From positions 1-38,063 of the forward strand of contig JAIQFS010000053.1 of the NCBI GenBank assembly GCA_020073145.1: a stretch of DNA of 38,063 bases, written 5' to 3'. The notes beneath the pieces are model-generated. The model made no database searches and had not been told where the DNA came from. It worked only from the letters and a program-made list of their open reading frames with translations. Positions within the stretch are counted from its first letter, which is position 1; each line of letters opens with the position of its first letter. Source of the DNA: Terriglobia bacterium. GTDB lineage: Bacteria; Acidobacteriota; Terriglobia; Bryobacterales; Bryobacteraceae. The position numbers and the translations under genes are program-made. This document shows, piece by piece, positions 8,215 to 17,109 of this stretch.

Positions 8215-10041
8215 CTACTGCACCGGCTTGCCGTCCAGCACGAACGTCATCAGCTTGGGGAAGATTGTGTTGGCGGCTGGGGCCGGCGCCGGAGCGCCCG
8301 GTTCCACATTGCGCGCCACCACCACTCCCATGCCGCCCGCCAGCGCAATGTATTGCTTGCCGTCCAACTCATACGTGATCGGCGGACCCATGCCGCCTTT
8401 CAGGCCCGTCTGGACGTCGAGCAGCTTCTCGCCTTTGTCGGCGCTGTACGCCACCAGGCGGCCGTCGGGAATCACCTGGATCACCAGGTTGCCCGCTGTG
8501 GTCAGCGTGCCGCCGCCGATCGAGCCGCCGCCGGGTGTCTGCCAGCGGATCTGCTTGGCCACCGGATCGAACGCCACCAGGACGTTGCGCGGCTGCCCTT
8601 CGGGCGGCGGCTCTGGGCCGATCGCCGGAGGCGAGGGCAGGGTAGCCGGCGGAGGAGGCGCGAATCCGCCATCCTTGGGCGGCGCGCCGCGCTTCACTCC
8701 GAGGTTGCTCTGGTTGGGTTTGACCACGAAATCCGTGTCGACGGCGAAAGTGCTGCTGCTGACGGTCGACGTCGGAACGTACACTAGCCCCGTCGCCGGG
8801 TTGAACGACATCGGCGACCAGTTGTGCCCGCCGCCCGGACCGGGTGAGATCTGAATCGGCTCGGTCCCATAATGCGCTTCGGGATTGATGAACGGCCGGC
8901 CGCTTCGCTCATCCAGACCCTTGGCCCAGGTGATTTTAGCGAATGGAGTTCCCGAGATGAACTGGCCGGTGACGCGGTCCAGCACATAGTAGAAGCCATC
9001 CTTGTTCGCCTGCATCAGCACCTTGCGCGGCCGTCCGTTGATGGTCAGGTCGGCCAGCAACAGTTGCTGGACGCTGTCGTAATCCCACGAATCGCCCGGC
9101 ACCGGCTGGAAATACCATTCGAGTTTTCCCGTATCCGGTTTGACCGCCAGAATGGAAGCGACGTAGAGGTTGTCCTTGCCTTTGGATTTGCGCAGTTCTT
9201 CCGGCCACGGGCCGCCGTTGCCCGTGCCGACGTAAAACAGATCCGCGTCGGGGTCGTAGGCCATCCCGTCCCACACGGTGCCGCCGCCGCCCAGTTTCCA
9301 CCAGTCGCCCGACCAGGTTTCCGCGGCCTTCTTCAAAGCCGGGTTCTCGAAGGGCTTGGAGGGATCTCCCGGCACGGTGTAGAAACGCCACGCCAGTTTG
9401 CCGGTGAGCGCGTCAAACGCTGCGAAGAATCCGCGAACCGGCAGCTCCGCCCCGCTGACTCCGATCAGGACTTTCCCCTTGGCGATACGGGGCGCCATCG
9501 TGATGGTGTAATTGTCCTGTGTGTAGGAGACCCGCGCTTCCCACGCCGGCTTGCCGGTTTGTGCGTCGAGCGCAATCAGCCGCCCATCGATGATGGGAGC
9601 AATGACCAACCCTTGATACAGAGCTAATCCGCGCTGCACCACGCCGCAGCAGATCTTGGGGCGGACGGCCGCTTGATTGACCTCCGGATCCCAGCGCCAC
9701 TTCTCCTTGCCGGTGCGCGCATCCACGGCGTAAACAATGCTCCAGTTGGTGATGCCGTAGAGCGCGCCGTTCCAGGCCAGCAGCGTGTTCTCTTGATTCC
9801 CTCCGCCGCGCCCGATGTCATACGACCACGCCTGCCCCAGCCGCGATACGTTGGACGTGTTGATCTGGTCGAGCGGGCTGTAGCGGGTCTCCCCCTGCGT
9901 GAAACCGTAGGTGGTCCACTCGGCGGGATTCTTCGCCGCGTTCTTCAGGGCAGCGTCATCGACGGACCGGCCGACCTGAGCGGAAGCGACGGCGCTCAGA
10001 GCGGCTGCGATCGTCGCGGACAGCAGAAATCGGGACATCAT
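8215..10041 (-). CDS. PQQ-dependent alcohol dehydrogenase (quinoprotein), no heme domain
   Basis: A 608-residue secreted quinoprotein. The signal peptide ends near ASAQ (residue 21). Eight-bladed propeller features follow: N-terminal DDAALKNAAKNPAEW and YGFTQGETRYSPLDQIN, the vicinal pair Cys131-Cys132 in KICCGVVQRG that contacts PQQ in this family, and GDSWDYDS with the conserved active-site Asp region. Such enzymes oxidise primary alcohols or related substrates in the periplasm. No CxxCH is present, so electrons must go to a separate cytochrome. The start at 10041 is preferred because GGAGG sits 6 bases upstream; a longer open frame upstream only overlaps the neighbour. It lies 19 bases after its paralogue, in one operon. 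Confidence 0.9.
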   Translation of the reverse strand: MMSRFLLSATIAAALSAVASAQVGRSVDDAALKNAAKNPAEWTTYGFTQGETRYSPLDQINTSNVSRLGQAWSYDIGRGGGNQENTLLAWNGALYGITNWSIVYAVDARTGKEKWRWDPEVNQAAVRPKICCGVVQRGLALYQGLVIAPIIDGRLIALDAQTGKPAWEARVSYTQDNYTITMAPRIAKGKVLIGVSGAELPVRGFFAAFDALTGKLAWRFYTVPGDPSKPFENPALKKAAETWSGDWWKLGGGGTVWDGMAYDPDADLFYVGTGNGGPWPEELRKSKGKDNLYVASILAVKPDTGKLEWYFQPVPGDSWDYDSVQQLLLADLTINGRPRKVLMQANKDGFYYVLDRVTGQFISGTPFAKITWAKGLDERSGRPFINPEAHYGTEPIQISPGPGGGHNWSPMSFNPATGLVYVPTSTVSSSTFAVDTDFVVKPNQSNLGVKRGAPPKDGGFAPPPPATLPSPPAIGPEPPPEGQPRNVLVAFDPVAKQIRWQTPGGGSIGGGTLTTAGNLVIQVIPDGRLVAYSADKGEKLLDVQTGLKGGMGPPITYELDGKQYIALAGGMGVVVARNVEPGAPAPAPAANTIFPKLMTFVLDGKPVQ

Positions 10042-10060
10042 GAAATTCCTCCAACTCCGG

Positions 10061-12016
10061 TTACTGCGCCGGCGGCGCCGCCGGCAGCGGCGCGGTTCCA
10101 TCCAGCACGAAAGCCAGCAGGTGAGCGGGTTCCTTCTGGCCGGCCGGCGCTTGGCCGAAGGCGCTGGCGCCGCGCGGGCCGCCCGCCACCGTGATGTACT
10201 GCTTGCCATCGATCATGAAACTGATTGGCGGGCCCAGTTGGCTGGTCCCGGTCTGCAGTTCCGCCAGCCTTTCACCGGTGTCGGCGCGGTAGACGATCAA
10301 CCGGTCGTTGACCGAGGTGAATACGAGATTCCCGGCGGTACTCAGGCTGCCCCCGGCAAACGGTCCTGCGGCGCCTCCTGGCGCGCGCCATTTCTCTTTG
10401 CGCGCCACCGGGTCCCAGGCGTATAAGACGTTGCCGGTGGGGCCGTCCGGTCCGATGGTGGAAAGCGTAATCGGTGCGGCGGGCGCAGCTGGGGCCGCCA
10501 CCGCTGCGGTTGCTCCTTCCACGGCCGCCGGCAAGGCGCCCGTGTTACTGGGAGCGGCTCCCGGCGTCGGGCCGCGGCCTGCGCCACCCCGTCCCCCTCT
10601 GCCCCCGCCGCCGCGTCCCGTTCCCATATTCATCAGACCGCGCCCGGTCGGCCCCACATCGGTGGGTTGCGGTTTGTAATCGGGATCGGCCTGATAGATG
10701 TAGCTCCCGCCCGCGGTCCCCGGAAAGTACACCAGGCCGGTGACGGGACTGTAGGTCCAGGGCGCCCACACGTGCCCGCCCGAAGGCCCCGGCATCACGC
10801 TCACCGGCGCCGTGCGATAGCGCGCTGCCGGATTCACGTTCGGCTTGCCGGTCTTGGAGTCGATCCCGGTGGCCCAGGAAACCTTGGTGATGGGATCTGC
10901 CGAGATCACTTCGCCCGTCAGCCGGTCGATGACGTAGAAGAACGCGTCCTTGGGCGCGTGCATGATGACCTTGCGGGATTTGCCGTTGATGTTCAAATCG
11001 GCCAGCATCAGGTCCGCGATCGAGTCGTAATCCCAATTGTCGCCGGGCACTTCCTGGTAATACCAAACCAGCTTACCGGTGGCGCCGCGGACCGCCAGGA
11101 TGCAGTTGGCGAATAGGTTGTCGCCGGCGCCGCGATGCATATCGGTCCACGGGCCCGGCTGGCCTGTGCCGACGTACACGATGTCGGCGTCGGGATCGTA
11201 CGCCATGCCGTTCCAGACCGCCGCGCCCCCGCCGATCTTCCACCACTCCCCGCTCCAGGTCTTGGCGGCCTCGGCCAGTTCCGGTTGCTCGAAGGGCTTC
11301 GAAGGATCGCCAGGCACCGTATAAAAGCGCCACGCCAGCTTGCCGGTTTCCACGTCGTAAGCCGAGAAGAAGCCGCGAATCGCGTATTCGCCGCCGCTGA
11401 TCCCGATGATGATCTTTCCGCCCTTGATCACCCGCGGCGCCATCGTGATGGTGTACGGCATGTTCTCCGGCGACACGCGCGTCTCCCAGATCATCTTGCC
11501 CGTGGCCGCGTCGAGAGCCCGCAGCCGGCCATCCACCACCGGCGCGATCACTTTTCCTTCGTACAGCGCGATGCCGCGGTTCACCACCCCGCAGCAGATG
11601 CGCGATTGCCACACCTGCTGGTTGACGTCCGGATCCTGATGCCAGACCTCTTTGCCGGTGCGCAGATCCACCGCGTAAACCACGCTCCACGGCCCGATGC
11701 TGTACAGCACGCCGTTGAAGACCAGGGGTGTGCCCTCCTGATGGGTTTGCGGGTTGCCGCCCGCGGCCGGAATATCGTATGCCCAGGCGAGCCCGAGGCG
11801 CTTGACGTTGTCGGCGTTCACCTGGGTGAGCGGGCTATAGCGCTGCTCCCCCCAGTTCACGCCGTAGCTCAACCACTCGGCGCCATCCCGGCTGCCGTTG
11901 CGCAGCGCCGCATCGTCCACCTGGCGGGCCGGCTGGGCCACGCCCGTCCAGGTCGATACGGCGGCGGCGATCAGGACCGCCAAGAACCATCTAAAATTGC
12001 GGGTCGCGGATGACAT
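10061..12016 (-). CDS. PQQ-dependent alcohol dehydrogenase (quinoprotein) with Gly/Ala-rich insert
   Basis: A 651-residue quinoprotein, first gene of a two-gene operon with a paralogue 19 bases downstream. It has a signal peptide (to about residue 28, GVAQ), the N-terminal YGVNWGEQRYSPLTQVN motif, vicinal Cys141-Cys142 in RICCGVVNRG, repeated propeller motifs such as DAATGKMIWETRV, and GDNWDYDS with the likely catalytic Asp. It lacks a heme motif. Between the last blades (about residues 460-530) it carries an insert rich in Gly/Arg (GRGGGGRGGRGGAGRG) and then Ala/Pro, absent from its neighbour apart from a short Pro-rich stretch. Substrate range cannot be read. Tandem paralogues suggest different substrates or a heterodimer. 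Confidence 0.9.
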   Translation of the reverse strand: MSSATRNFRWFLAVLIAAAVSTWTGVAQPARQVDDAALRNGSRDGAEWLSYGVNWGEQRYSPLTQVNADNVKRLGLAWAYDIPAAGGNPQTHQEGTPLVFNGVLYSIGPWSVVYAVDLRTGKEVWHQDPDVNQQVWQSRICCGVVNRGIALYEGKVIAPVVDGRLRALDAATGKMIWETRVSPENMPYTITMAPRVIKGGKIIIGISGGEYAIRGFFSAYDVETGKLAWRFYTVPGDPSKPFEQPELAEAAKTWSGEWWKIGGGAAVWNGMAYDPDADIVYVGTGQPGPWTDMHRGAGDNLFANCILAVRGATGKLVWYYQEVPGDNWDYDSIADLMLADLNINGKSRKVIMHAPKDAFFYVIDRLTGEVISADPITKVSWATGIDSKTGKPNVNPAARYRTAPVSVMPGPSGGHVWAPWTYSPVTGLVYFPGTAGGSYIYQADPDYKPQPTDVGPTGRGLMNMGTGRGGGGRGGRGGAGRGPTPGAAPSNTGALPAAVEGATAAVAAPAAPAAPITLSTIGPDGPTGNVLYAWDPVARKEKWRAPGGAAGPFAGGSLSTAGNLVFTSVNDRLIVYRADTGERLAELQTGTSQLGPPISFMIDGKQYITVAGGPRGASAFGQAPAGQKEPAHLLAFVLDGTAPLPAAPPAQ

Positions 12017-12076
12017 GAGATTAGACCTCGTATGCTTTCACACAACATATCACAGGCGCCGTGTGTCGGCGCTTGG

Positions 12077-12553
12077 TCATGCGTCAGCCTGCGTCCCGGA
12101 CACTTGCTCAGGGTCGAAGCCGTACCAGGCTCGCCACTGGTCGGCAGTCTGCTGGCTGGCTGGCCACTGAAAGCACAGGTGGTAGCCGTCCGGGTCTTCG
12201 ACCGACAACTGCTTCATGCCGTAGTTCGTCACCACCGGCTCCCCCACCGCGCAACCCTGCGCGCGCAAATGGAGGTAGGCCGCGTCCAGGTCCGCGCAAC
12301 CGAAGAACAGCGCGGTGTCGCCGTGGGCGGCAACCCGGGCGGGATCCGGAACAGACGGCCGCTGCCCCTCCTCATACGCCGTGTTGAGCATCACTTCGAC
12401 GCCGTGGAGCCGCAGCAGACCCCATCCGAAGTTGTCTCCCGCCTGTGATGCGGTCACCAGCTCGAACCCGAGCACGTCACGGTAAAAGTGGACGGATGCC
12501 GGCATGTCGAACACCTCCAGCAGCGGGGCAACGCCGCGAATGTCGATCGCCAT
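12077..12553 (-). CDS. VOC-family (glyoxalase/bleomycin-resistance fold) protein
   Basis: A 158-residue protein with the vicinal-oxygen-chelate pattern: N-terminal APLLEVFDMPASVHFYRDVL and GFELVTAS, then a second beta-alpha-beta unit with ALFFGCADLDAAYLHLRAQG and SVEDPDGYHLCFQW, where Glu132 of the V-E-D-P-D-G segment is the usual metal ligand. Members are dioxygenases, lyases or antibiotic-binding proteins; no specific activity can be assigned. The ATG at 12553 is chosen because GAGGAGG lies 5 bases upstream. A much longer open frame through it is antisense to the cytochrome gene and is rejected. The gene is divergent from the cytochrome-monooxygenase gene (90-base gap) and upstream of the PQQ pair on the same strand. 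Confidence 0.82.
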   Translation of the reverse strand: MAIDIRGVAPLLEVFDMPASVHFYRDVLGFELVTASQAGDNFGWGLLRLHGVEVMLNTAYEEGQRPSVPDPARVAAHGDTALFFGCADLDAAYLHLRAQGCAVGEPVVTNYGMKQLSVEDPDGYHLCFQWPASQQTADQWRAWYGFDPEQVSGTQADA

Positions 12554-12643
12554 GGGAACCTCCTCTCTCGATGAGGCCATTGTAGAACGGAGGCCTCCGA
12601 AGAGCCCTGTGATATACTTTTTCCGCCGGTGGGAGGGCTGTCT

Positions 12644-13963
12644 ATGACGCGATGTTTCGTGGCGGGTTGGATGGCAGCCGCGGCGGCATGGGCTGCCGGC
12701 GGATCGTCCACCGTTACCTTCAACAAAGACGTGTTGCCGATCCTGCAGACTAACTGCCAGAGCTGCCACCGCCCTGGCGAAATCGGCCCCATGTCGTTCC
12801 TCACCTACGAAAGCACGCGGCCCTGGGCCAAGTCCATCCAGGTGGCGGTCCTCACCAAAAAGATGCCGCCATGGTTTGCGGATCCCCGATACGGTCACTT
12901 TGCCAATGATCGCCGCTTGAGCGACGCTGACGTCAAGACGCTCTCCGCGTGGGTGGAGGCTGGCGCGCCGGAAGGCGCTCCGCAGGATAAGCCGGCCCCG
13001 GTGGAGTGGCACGATGGCTGGAATATCAAGCCCGACGTCGTGTTCTCGATGCAGAAGCCGTATCAGGTTCCTGCCAAAGGCACCATCGCGTACACCTATT
13101 TTGTCGTCCCCTCCGGATTCACCAAAGACACCTGGGTTCTGGACGCGGAAGTCCGCCCCGGCAACCGCATGGTGGTTCATCATGCCAGCGTGCAGGTCCG
13201 GCCTCCCGGTTCGCAATGGATGAAGGACGCCAGACCCGGCGAGCCCTACGTTCCGCCCAAGCGCGCCGACGGCAGCGATGCCTTGCCGGCTCCGGTCGAC
13301 CCCAATGTCAATACCAGCAATGAGTGGCTGGTTGGATATGTGCCTGGCGCCAATAACTACTTCGATCCCGACCGCCAGGCTGCCAAGTTGATTCCCGCCG
13401 GATCGGATCTCGTCTTCGAGATGCATTACACCACCAACGGCAAGCCGGCGGAGGATCAGACCAAAGTGGGCTTTGTCCTGGCTCAGCAGCCTCCCAAGTT
13501 CCGGCTCCTCACGGTCCCCGTGGCCGGCGCCGACTTCGTGATTCCGCCGGGCGATGCCAACCACGCCGGCCACACCGTCGCCACCTTTGATCAGCCCGTG
13601 ACCCTCCTGTACTCCCAGCCGCATATGCACCTCCGCGGCAAAGATATGGAAATCCGCCTCGATTATCCGACCGGCGAGTCCGAGACTCTGGTGAGTGTGC
13701 CGCACTATGACTTCAGTTGGCAGATCATCTACGTCCAAGACAAGCCACTTCGGGTGCCCAAGGGAACGCGCATCGAATTGTTCAACCACTGGGACAATTC
13801 GCTCAACAACAAATACAACCCGGATCCCCAAGCGACCGTGCGCTGGGGCGATCAGAGCTGGGATGAGATGCTATTCGCCTGGGTCGGCGTGGTGGTCCCC
13901 AGGGACACCGACCCGGCAAAGGTCATCTCCCAGCCCAAGGTGAACGAACAGGCGGCTCGGTAG
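12644..13963 (+). CDS. Cytochrome c fused to a PHM-like copper type II monooxygenase module
   Basis: A 439-residue secreted protein. After a signal peptide (to about residue 18), a c-type heme domain carries Cys38-x-x-Cys41-His42 (NCQSCHRPGEIGPM) and MPPWFAD. The rest matches the copper type II ascorbate-dependent monooxygenase fold known from peptidylglycine and dopamine hydroxylases. Candidate CuH ligands are His179-His180 (MVVHHASV) and His261 (FEMHYT); CuM ligands are His327 and His329 (QPHMHLRG) and Met409 in SWDEML. In animal PHM the equivalent Met lies in an S-x-DEM segment. GGGAGG is 7 bases before this ATG, which decides the start over a GTG at 12629. It leads a + strand group with the DUF6152-type and tannase genes. 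The substrate is unknown; the attached heme could deliver electrons in place of ascorbate (inference). Confidence 0.85.
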   Translation: MTRCFVAGWMAAAAAWAAGGSSTVTFNKDVLPILQTNCQSCHRPGEIGPMSFLTYESTRPWAKSIQVAVLTKKMPPWFADPRYGHFANDRRLSDADVKTLSAWVEAGAPEGAPQDKPAPVEWHDGWNIKPDVVFSMQKPYQVPAKGTIAYTYFVVPSGFTKDTWVLDAEVRPGNRMVVHHASVQVRPPGSQWMKDARPGEPYVPPKRADGSDALPAPVDPNVNTSNEWLVGYVPGANNYFDPDRQAAKLIPAGSDLVFEMHYTTNGKPAEDQTKVGFVLAQQPPKFRLLTVPVAGADFVIPPGDANHAGHTVATFDQPVTLLYSQPHMHLRGKDMEIRLDYPTGESETLVSVPHYDFSWQIIYVQDKPLRVPKGTRIELFNHWDNSLNNKYNPDPQATVRWGDQSWDEMLFAWVGVVVPRDTDPAKVISQPKVNEQAAR

Positions 13964-13991
13964 GCCGGCTTACCGGCCCAGGAGAACCACC

Positions 13992-15164
13992 GTGTATCGC
14001 ATTCTCGTGCTGTCTCTCACAGTCCTTCTTCCCCAGTTGGCGTTCGCTCATCATGGCGGCGCTGAATACGACCTCAGTAAGACGGTTGAGTTCCACGGCA
14101 AGCTGACGCGCGTCGATCTGATCAATCCTCACGCCTGGATCTATTTCGATGTCGCCGGCCCGGATGGAAAGCTCAGCCATCACCGCTGTGAAATGCGGTC
14201 CGTCCACGTGCTGCGGCGTTCCGGCTGGACCAAGGAGCTGTTCCCGGTCGGCCAGCAGATCACCATCGAAGCGTCGCCCAACAAAACCGATCCCGCGTCG
14301 TGTTATCTGCAAACCATCCTGCTGGCCGATGGAACCCGCATGGATCGCTACGGCCAATACATCAAGGCGCCCCAAGGCGGCGTCCAGGAGGTCCGCGGCC
14401 CCATCGTTGCGCCCAAAGCCGACCGGCCGCTGCGACGCCCGACCGGCGAACCGAACATCTCCGGCGAATGGGCGCCGGTCCAGCAGGTCATGGTCAACCC
14501 GCGGGGCACCGGCGGCGGGTTAGTGCCGCTCGACCAACTGAGTGAATTCAAGCCCGGCGAACGTCGAGCCGGCGGGGGCCCACGCCGCGGCGCGGCAGGT
14601 CCCCGCCTCTATGGCGGAAGTGAACTGACCGAAGCCGGAGAGAAAGCCGCCGCCGATTTCAAGCGTGAAGATACCCCGCGCTTCCACTGCCAGCCCACCA
14701 GCATCATCTTCGACTGGACATTCGATGGTCCGGTCAACCGCATCACGCAGAATAAAGAGACCGTTGTGCTGGAGTACGGCCAGTTCGGCTTGAAGCGTAC
14801 CGTGTACCTGAACCGCAAAGAGCACCCCGCCAACCTCAAACCAAGCCGTGCCGGCCACTCGATCGGTCACTGGGAAGGCGACACTCTGGTAGTCGACACC
14901 GTGGGATTCCTGCCGGGATTCCTGAGTACCCCGGTCCGCAATAGCGGCCAGATGCACGTGGTTGAGCGCTTTACCCTCGATCCCAACAAGATGGCGCTGA
15001 CACGCACTTACACCGCCGAAGATCCCGTGTACCTGAAAGGCAAGTCCACCGGCTCGGATACCATCCTGGTTGCGGACGCTCCCTACAATCCGGGCAAGTG
15101 CCAGGAATTGAACTTCATCGACTACTCGAAGCAGCCAAAGCCGCCCAGCGGACCGTCCCAGTGA
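13992..15164 (+). CDS. Secreted DUF6152-type protein with C-terminal GHW-family half
   Basis: A 390-residue exported protein starting with GTG, 28 bases after the cytochrome-monooxygenase gene and with AGGAG upstream. The N-terminal part after the signal peptide (cleavage near AFAHH) has the HHGGAEYD start and NPHAWIYFDV segment of DUF6152 proteins (about residues 20-125). From about residue 150 it resembles the GHW-family proteins encoded at 18486, 33880 and 36731: GEPNISGEW, Cys233, SIGHWEGDTLVVDTVGF (290-306), VVERF, and Cys370. A Gly/Arg-rich linker (RRAGGGPRRGAAGPR) joins the halves. There is no catalytic motif I recognise. The His-rich N-terminus of the mature protein might bind metal. 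Likely co-transcribed with its neighbours. Confidence 0.75.
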   Translation: MYRILVLSLTVLLPQLAFAHHGGAEYDLSKTVEFHGKLTRVDLINPHAWIYFDVAGPDGKLSHHRCEMRSVHVLRRSGWTKELFPVGQQITIEASPNKTDPASCYLQTILLADGTRMDRYGQYIKAPQGGVQEVRGPIVAPKADRPLRRPTGEPNISGEWAPVQQVMVNPRGTGGGLVPLDQLSEFKPGERRAGGGPRRGAAGPRLYGGSELTEAGEKAAADFKREDTPRFHCQPTSIIFDWTFDGPVNRITQNKETVVLEYGQFGLKRTVYLNRKEHPANLKPSRAGHSIGHWEGDTLVVDTVGFLPGFLSTPVRNSGQMHVVERFTLDPNKMALTRTYTAEDPVYLKGKSTGSDTILVADAPYNPGKCQELNFIDYSKQPKPPSGPSQ

Positions 15165-15295
15165 CTCGTGTTCCGGGCTTCCGTCATTCGGGGCCGGTTC
15201 GCTTGTGCAACAATACCCGCAGGGCGCGTCGGGCTGTCGTTATTTGGACTGAACGATTGGACTCAACCCGCCACCGTCAAGAAGGAGAAGGCCTC

Positions 15296-16837
15296 ATGAG
15301 AACCTCGACATTCCTGATCCGGCTGTCCGTGGTGGTGTGCGGTGCAACTTCCCTCGCGTTCGCGCAGAACACTTGTGAACAACTCAAAGCGCTCGCCCTT
15401 CCCGGCGTGTCGTTCACCGCGGTTGAGGCTGTGGCCGCTGGGCCCTATGTCGCGCCTGCCGGCGCGGGACGGGGCGCGGGTGGTCCGGTCGCCCCCGCCC
15501 GCGGTCGCGGAGCCGCGCCTCCCCAGATGCTCCCAGCCCACTGCCGCGTGGCCGCCACCTTGAAGCCCTCTTCCGATTCCGTCATCAAGATGGAGCTGTG
15601 GATGCCCGCTGAAAACTGGAACCGGAAATTCGAAATGGTGGGCAACGGCGGTTGGGCCGGCATCATCAGCTTTCCCCAGATGGCGGCCGCCCTTCGCGAC
15701 GGCTATGCCACCTCCTCCACCGACACCGGCCATGAAGGCGGCAATGGCCTGTTTGCCCTTGATCACCCGGAGAAGATTACCGACTTCGCCTGGCGGGCCG
15801 TGCACGAAACCGTGGTGCAGTCGAAAGCCCTGATCGCGGCCTACTATGGCGGAAATCCGAAGTATTCCTATTGGAACGGCTGCTCCACCGGCGGCCGCCA
15901 GGCTCTGGTGGAAGTCACGAAATTCCCCGACGATTTCGACGGCGTGCTCGCGGGAGCGCCCGCCAATCCCCACATCCACCTGCATGCCGCTGGCGTCGAG
16001 CGGTCCATCGAATTGATGAACAACCCCCAGGGCGCGCTCTCGCCGGCCAAAGTCGAAACCCTGCACAAGGCCGTGTTGGAGACCTGCGACAAGCTCGACG
16101 GCGTCAAAGATGGCCTGATCGGCGATCCTCAGAAATGCCACTTTGATCCGGCGGCCCTACTCTGCAAGGGCGCGGATTCGGACGCCTGCCTCACCGCCCC
16201 GCAAGTCGAGACTGTCAAAATCGTCTTCGCTGACGTCAAGACCAAGACGGGCGAAATCATCTGGACCGGTTTCGAGCCCGGCGGAGAGTTGCAGTATGCT
16301 TCGTTACGGAATATCCCCACCCAGCCCGGCGGCGGTTGGGACAGCATCCGGATTCTGGGCCACCAGAATGCCAACTACGACTTTCACAAGTTCGACCTCG
16401 ATAGCGACGTCGCCTTGGCTGACAAATCCGGCATTGATGCCCACACCTTCGATCTGACGCCGTTTAAGAAACACGGGGGAAAGCTGCTGATGTACCACGG
16501 CTGGGCCGATCAAGCCATCCCGCCCGGCAACACCGTCAACTTTTACGAGGGCGTGCTCCAGACCATGGGCAAGAAACAGGAAGATTGGTTACGCCTGTTC
16601 ATGGTTCCCGGGATGCAGCATTGCAGCGGCGGCGCGGGCACCGACCAGTTCAATAAGATGGCCGCGCTCGAGCGTTGGCGCGAGGGCGGCACGGCTCCCG
16701 CTCAGATTCTCGCGGCGCACGTTTCCAACGGACAGGTCGACATGACCCGCCCGTTGTGCCCGTATCCGCAGGTGGCCGTCTATAGCGGTACCGGCTCCAC
16801 CAACGATGCGGCGAGTTTCTCTTGCAAGGCTCCATGA
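15296..16837 (+). CDS. Tannase/feruloyl esterase family protein
   Basis: A 513-residue secreted serine esterase. The signal peptide ends at AFAQN (residue 24). The family's CS-D-HC signature is complete: Cys196-Ser197 in WNGCSTGGRQ (nucleophile), Asp405 in YHGWADQAIPP, and His442-Cys443 in GMQHCSGG. In known members the two cysteines form a disulfide that holds Ser and His together. A lid-domain calcium site of the D-x-x-DGxxDG type is seen in CDKLDGVKDGLIGDP (from residue 264). Substrates in the family are esters of gallic, ferulic or other hydroxycinnamic acids, or MHET. A Gly/Arg/Ala linker (about 55-77) is unusual. The start is set by AAGGAG 8 bases upstream; an upstream in-frame ATG lies inside the previous gene. 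It is 131 bases from that gene. Confidence 0.92.
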   Translation: MRTSTFLIRLSVVVCGATSLAFAQNTCEQLKALALPGVSFTAVEAVAAGPYVAPAGAGRGAGGPVAPARGRGAAPPQMLPAHCRVAATLKPSSDSVIKMELWMPAENWNRKFEMVGNGGWAGIISFPQMAAALRDGYATSSTDTGHEGGNGLFALDHPEKITDFAWRAVHETVVQSKALIAAYYGGNPKYSYWNGCSTGGRQALVEVTKFPDDFDGVLAGAPANPHIHLHAAGVERSIELMNNPQGALSPAKVETLHKAVLETCDKLDGVKDGLIGDPQKCHFDPAALLCKGADSDACLTAPQVETVKIVFADVKTKTGEIIWTGFEPGGELQYASLRNIPTQPGGGWDSIRILGHQNANYDFHKFDLDSDVALADKSGIDAHTFDLTPFKKHGGKLLMYHGWADQAIPPGNTVNFYEGVLQTMGKKQEDWLRLFMVPGMQHCSGGAGTDQFNKMAALERWREGGTAPAQILAAHVSNGQVDMTRPLCPYPQVAVYSGTGSTNDAASFSCKAP

Positions 16838-16946
16838 CCTTTTAGGAGAATTACAGTACCGGTACGATCTATCTCGCGATACTCTTCCCTTCGGGGAAAA
16901 TCTGCGCCACACTCGTTGCTTGGATTCGCCTCAGTAACGATCCCAA

Positions 16947-17020
16947 GCGGGAGTAATTTAGTGGCAGAATATTGGCTTTCCAAGCCGAAAGCATAGGTTC
17001 GATTCCTGTCTCCCGCTCCA
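16947..17020 (+). tRNA. tRNA-Gly (anticodon UCC), CCA encoded
   Basis: All four arms fold. The acceptor is GCGGGAG with CTCCCGC. The D stem is ATTT/GAAT with AGTGGCA in the loop. The anticodon stem is TTGGC/GCCGA around loop TTTCCAA, giving anticodon TCC. The T stem is ATAGG/CCTGT around TTCGATT. Discriminator T and genomic CCA end at 17020. The D stem is AT-rich (A-T, T-A, T-A, T-G), unusual in a GC-rich genome but paired throughout. Confidence 0.95.
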
Positions 17021-17109
17021 TCACTCCCCCATCCTTCGAGAAGCCGCCGGTAACAATCCTCCCCCTCATGTTCCTGGCGTGGATTCCGCCGGCCACTCCC
17101 TGCGTGCGG

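Noticed and set aside
8215-10209. Extended start of the downstream PQQ dehydrogenase at 10209
   Set aside because: The extra 56 residues are Arg/Ser-rich, overlap the upstream gene, and precede a good signal peptide with GGAGG at the correct distance.
12077-13831. 584-residue open frame on the minus strand covering the cytochrome-monooxygenase gene
   Set aside because: Only its C-terminal 158 residues look like a protein (VOC family) and they have their own ribosome site. The remainder is antisense read-through of a GC-rich gene.
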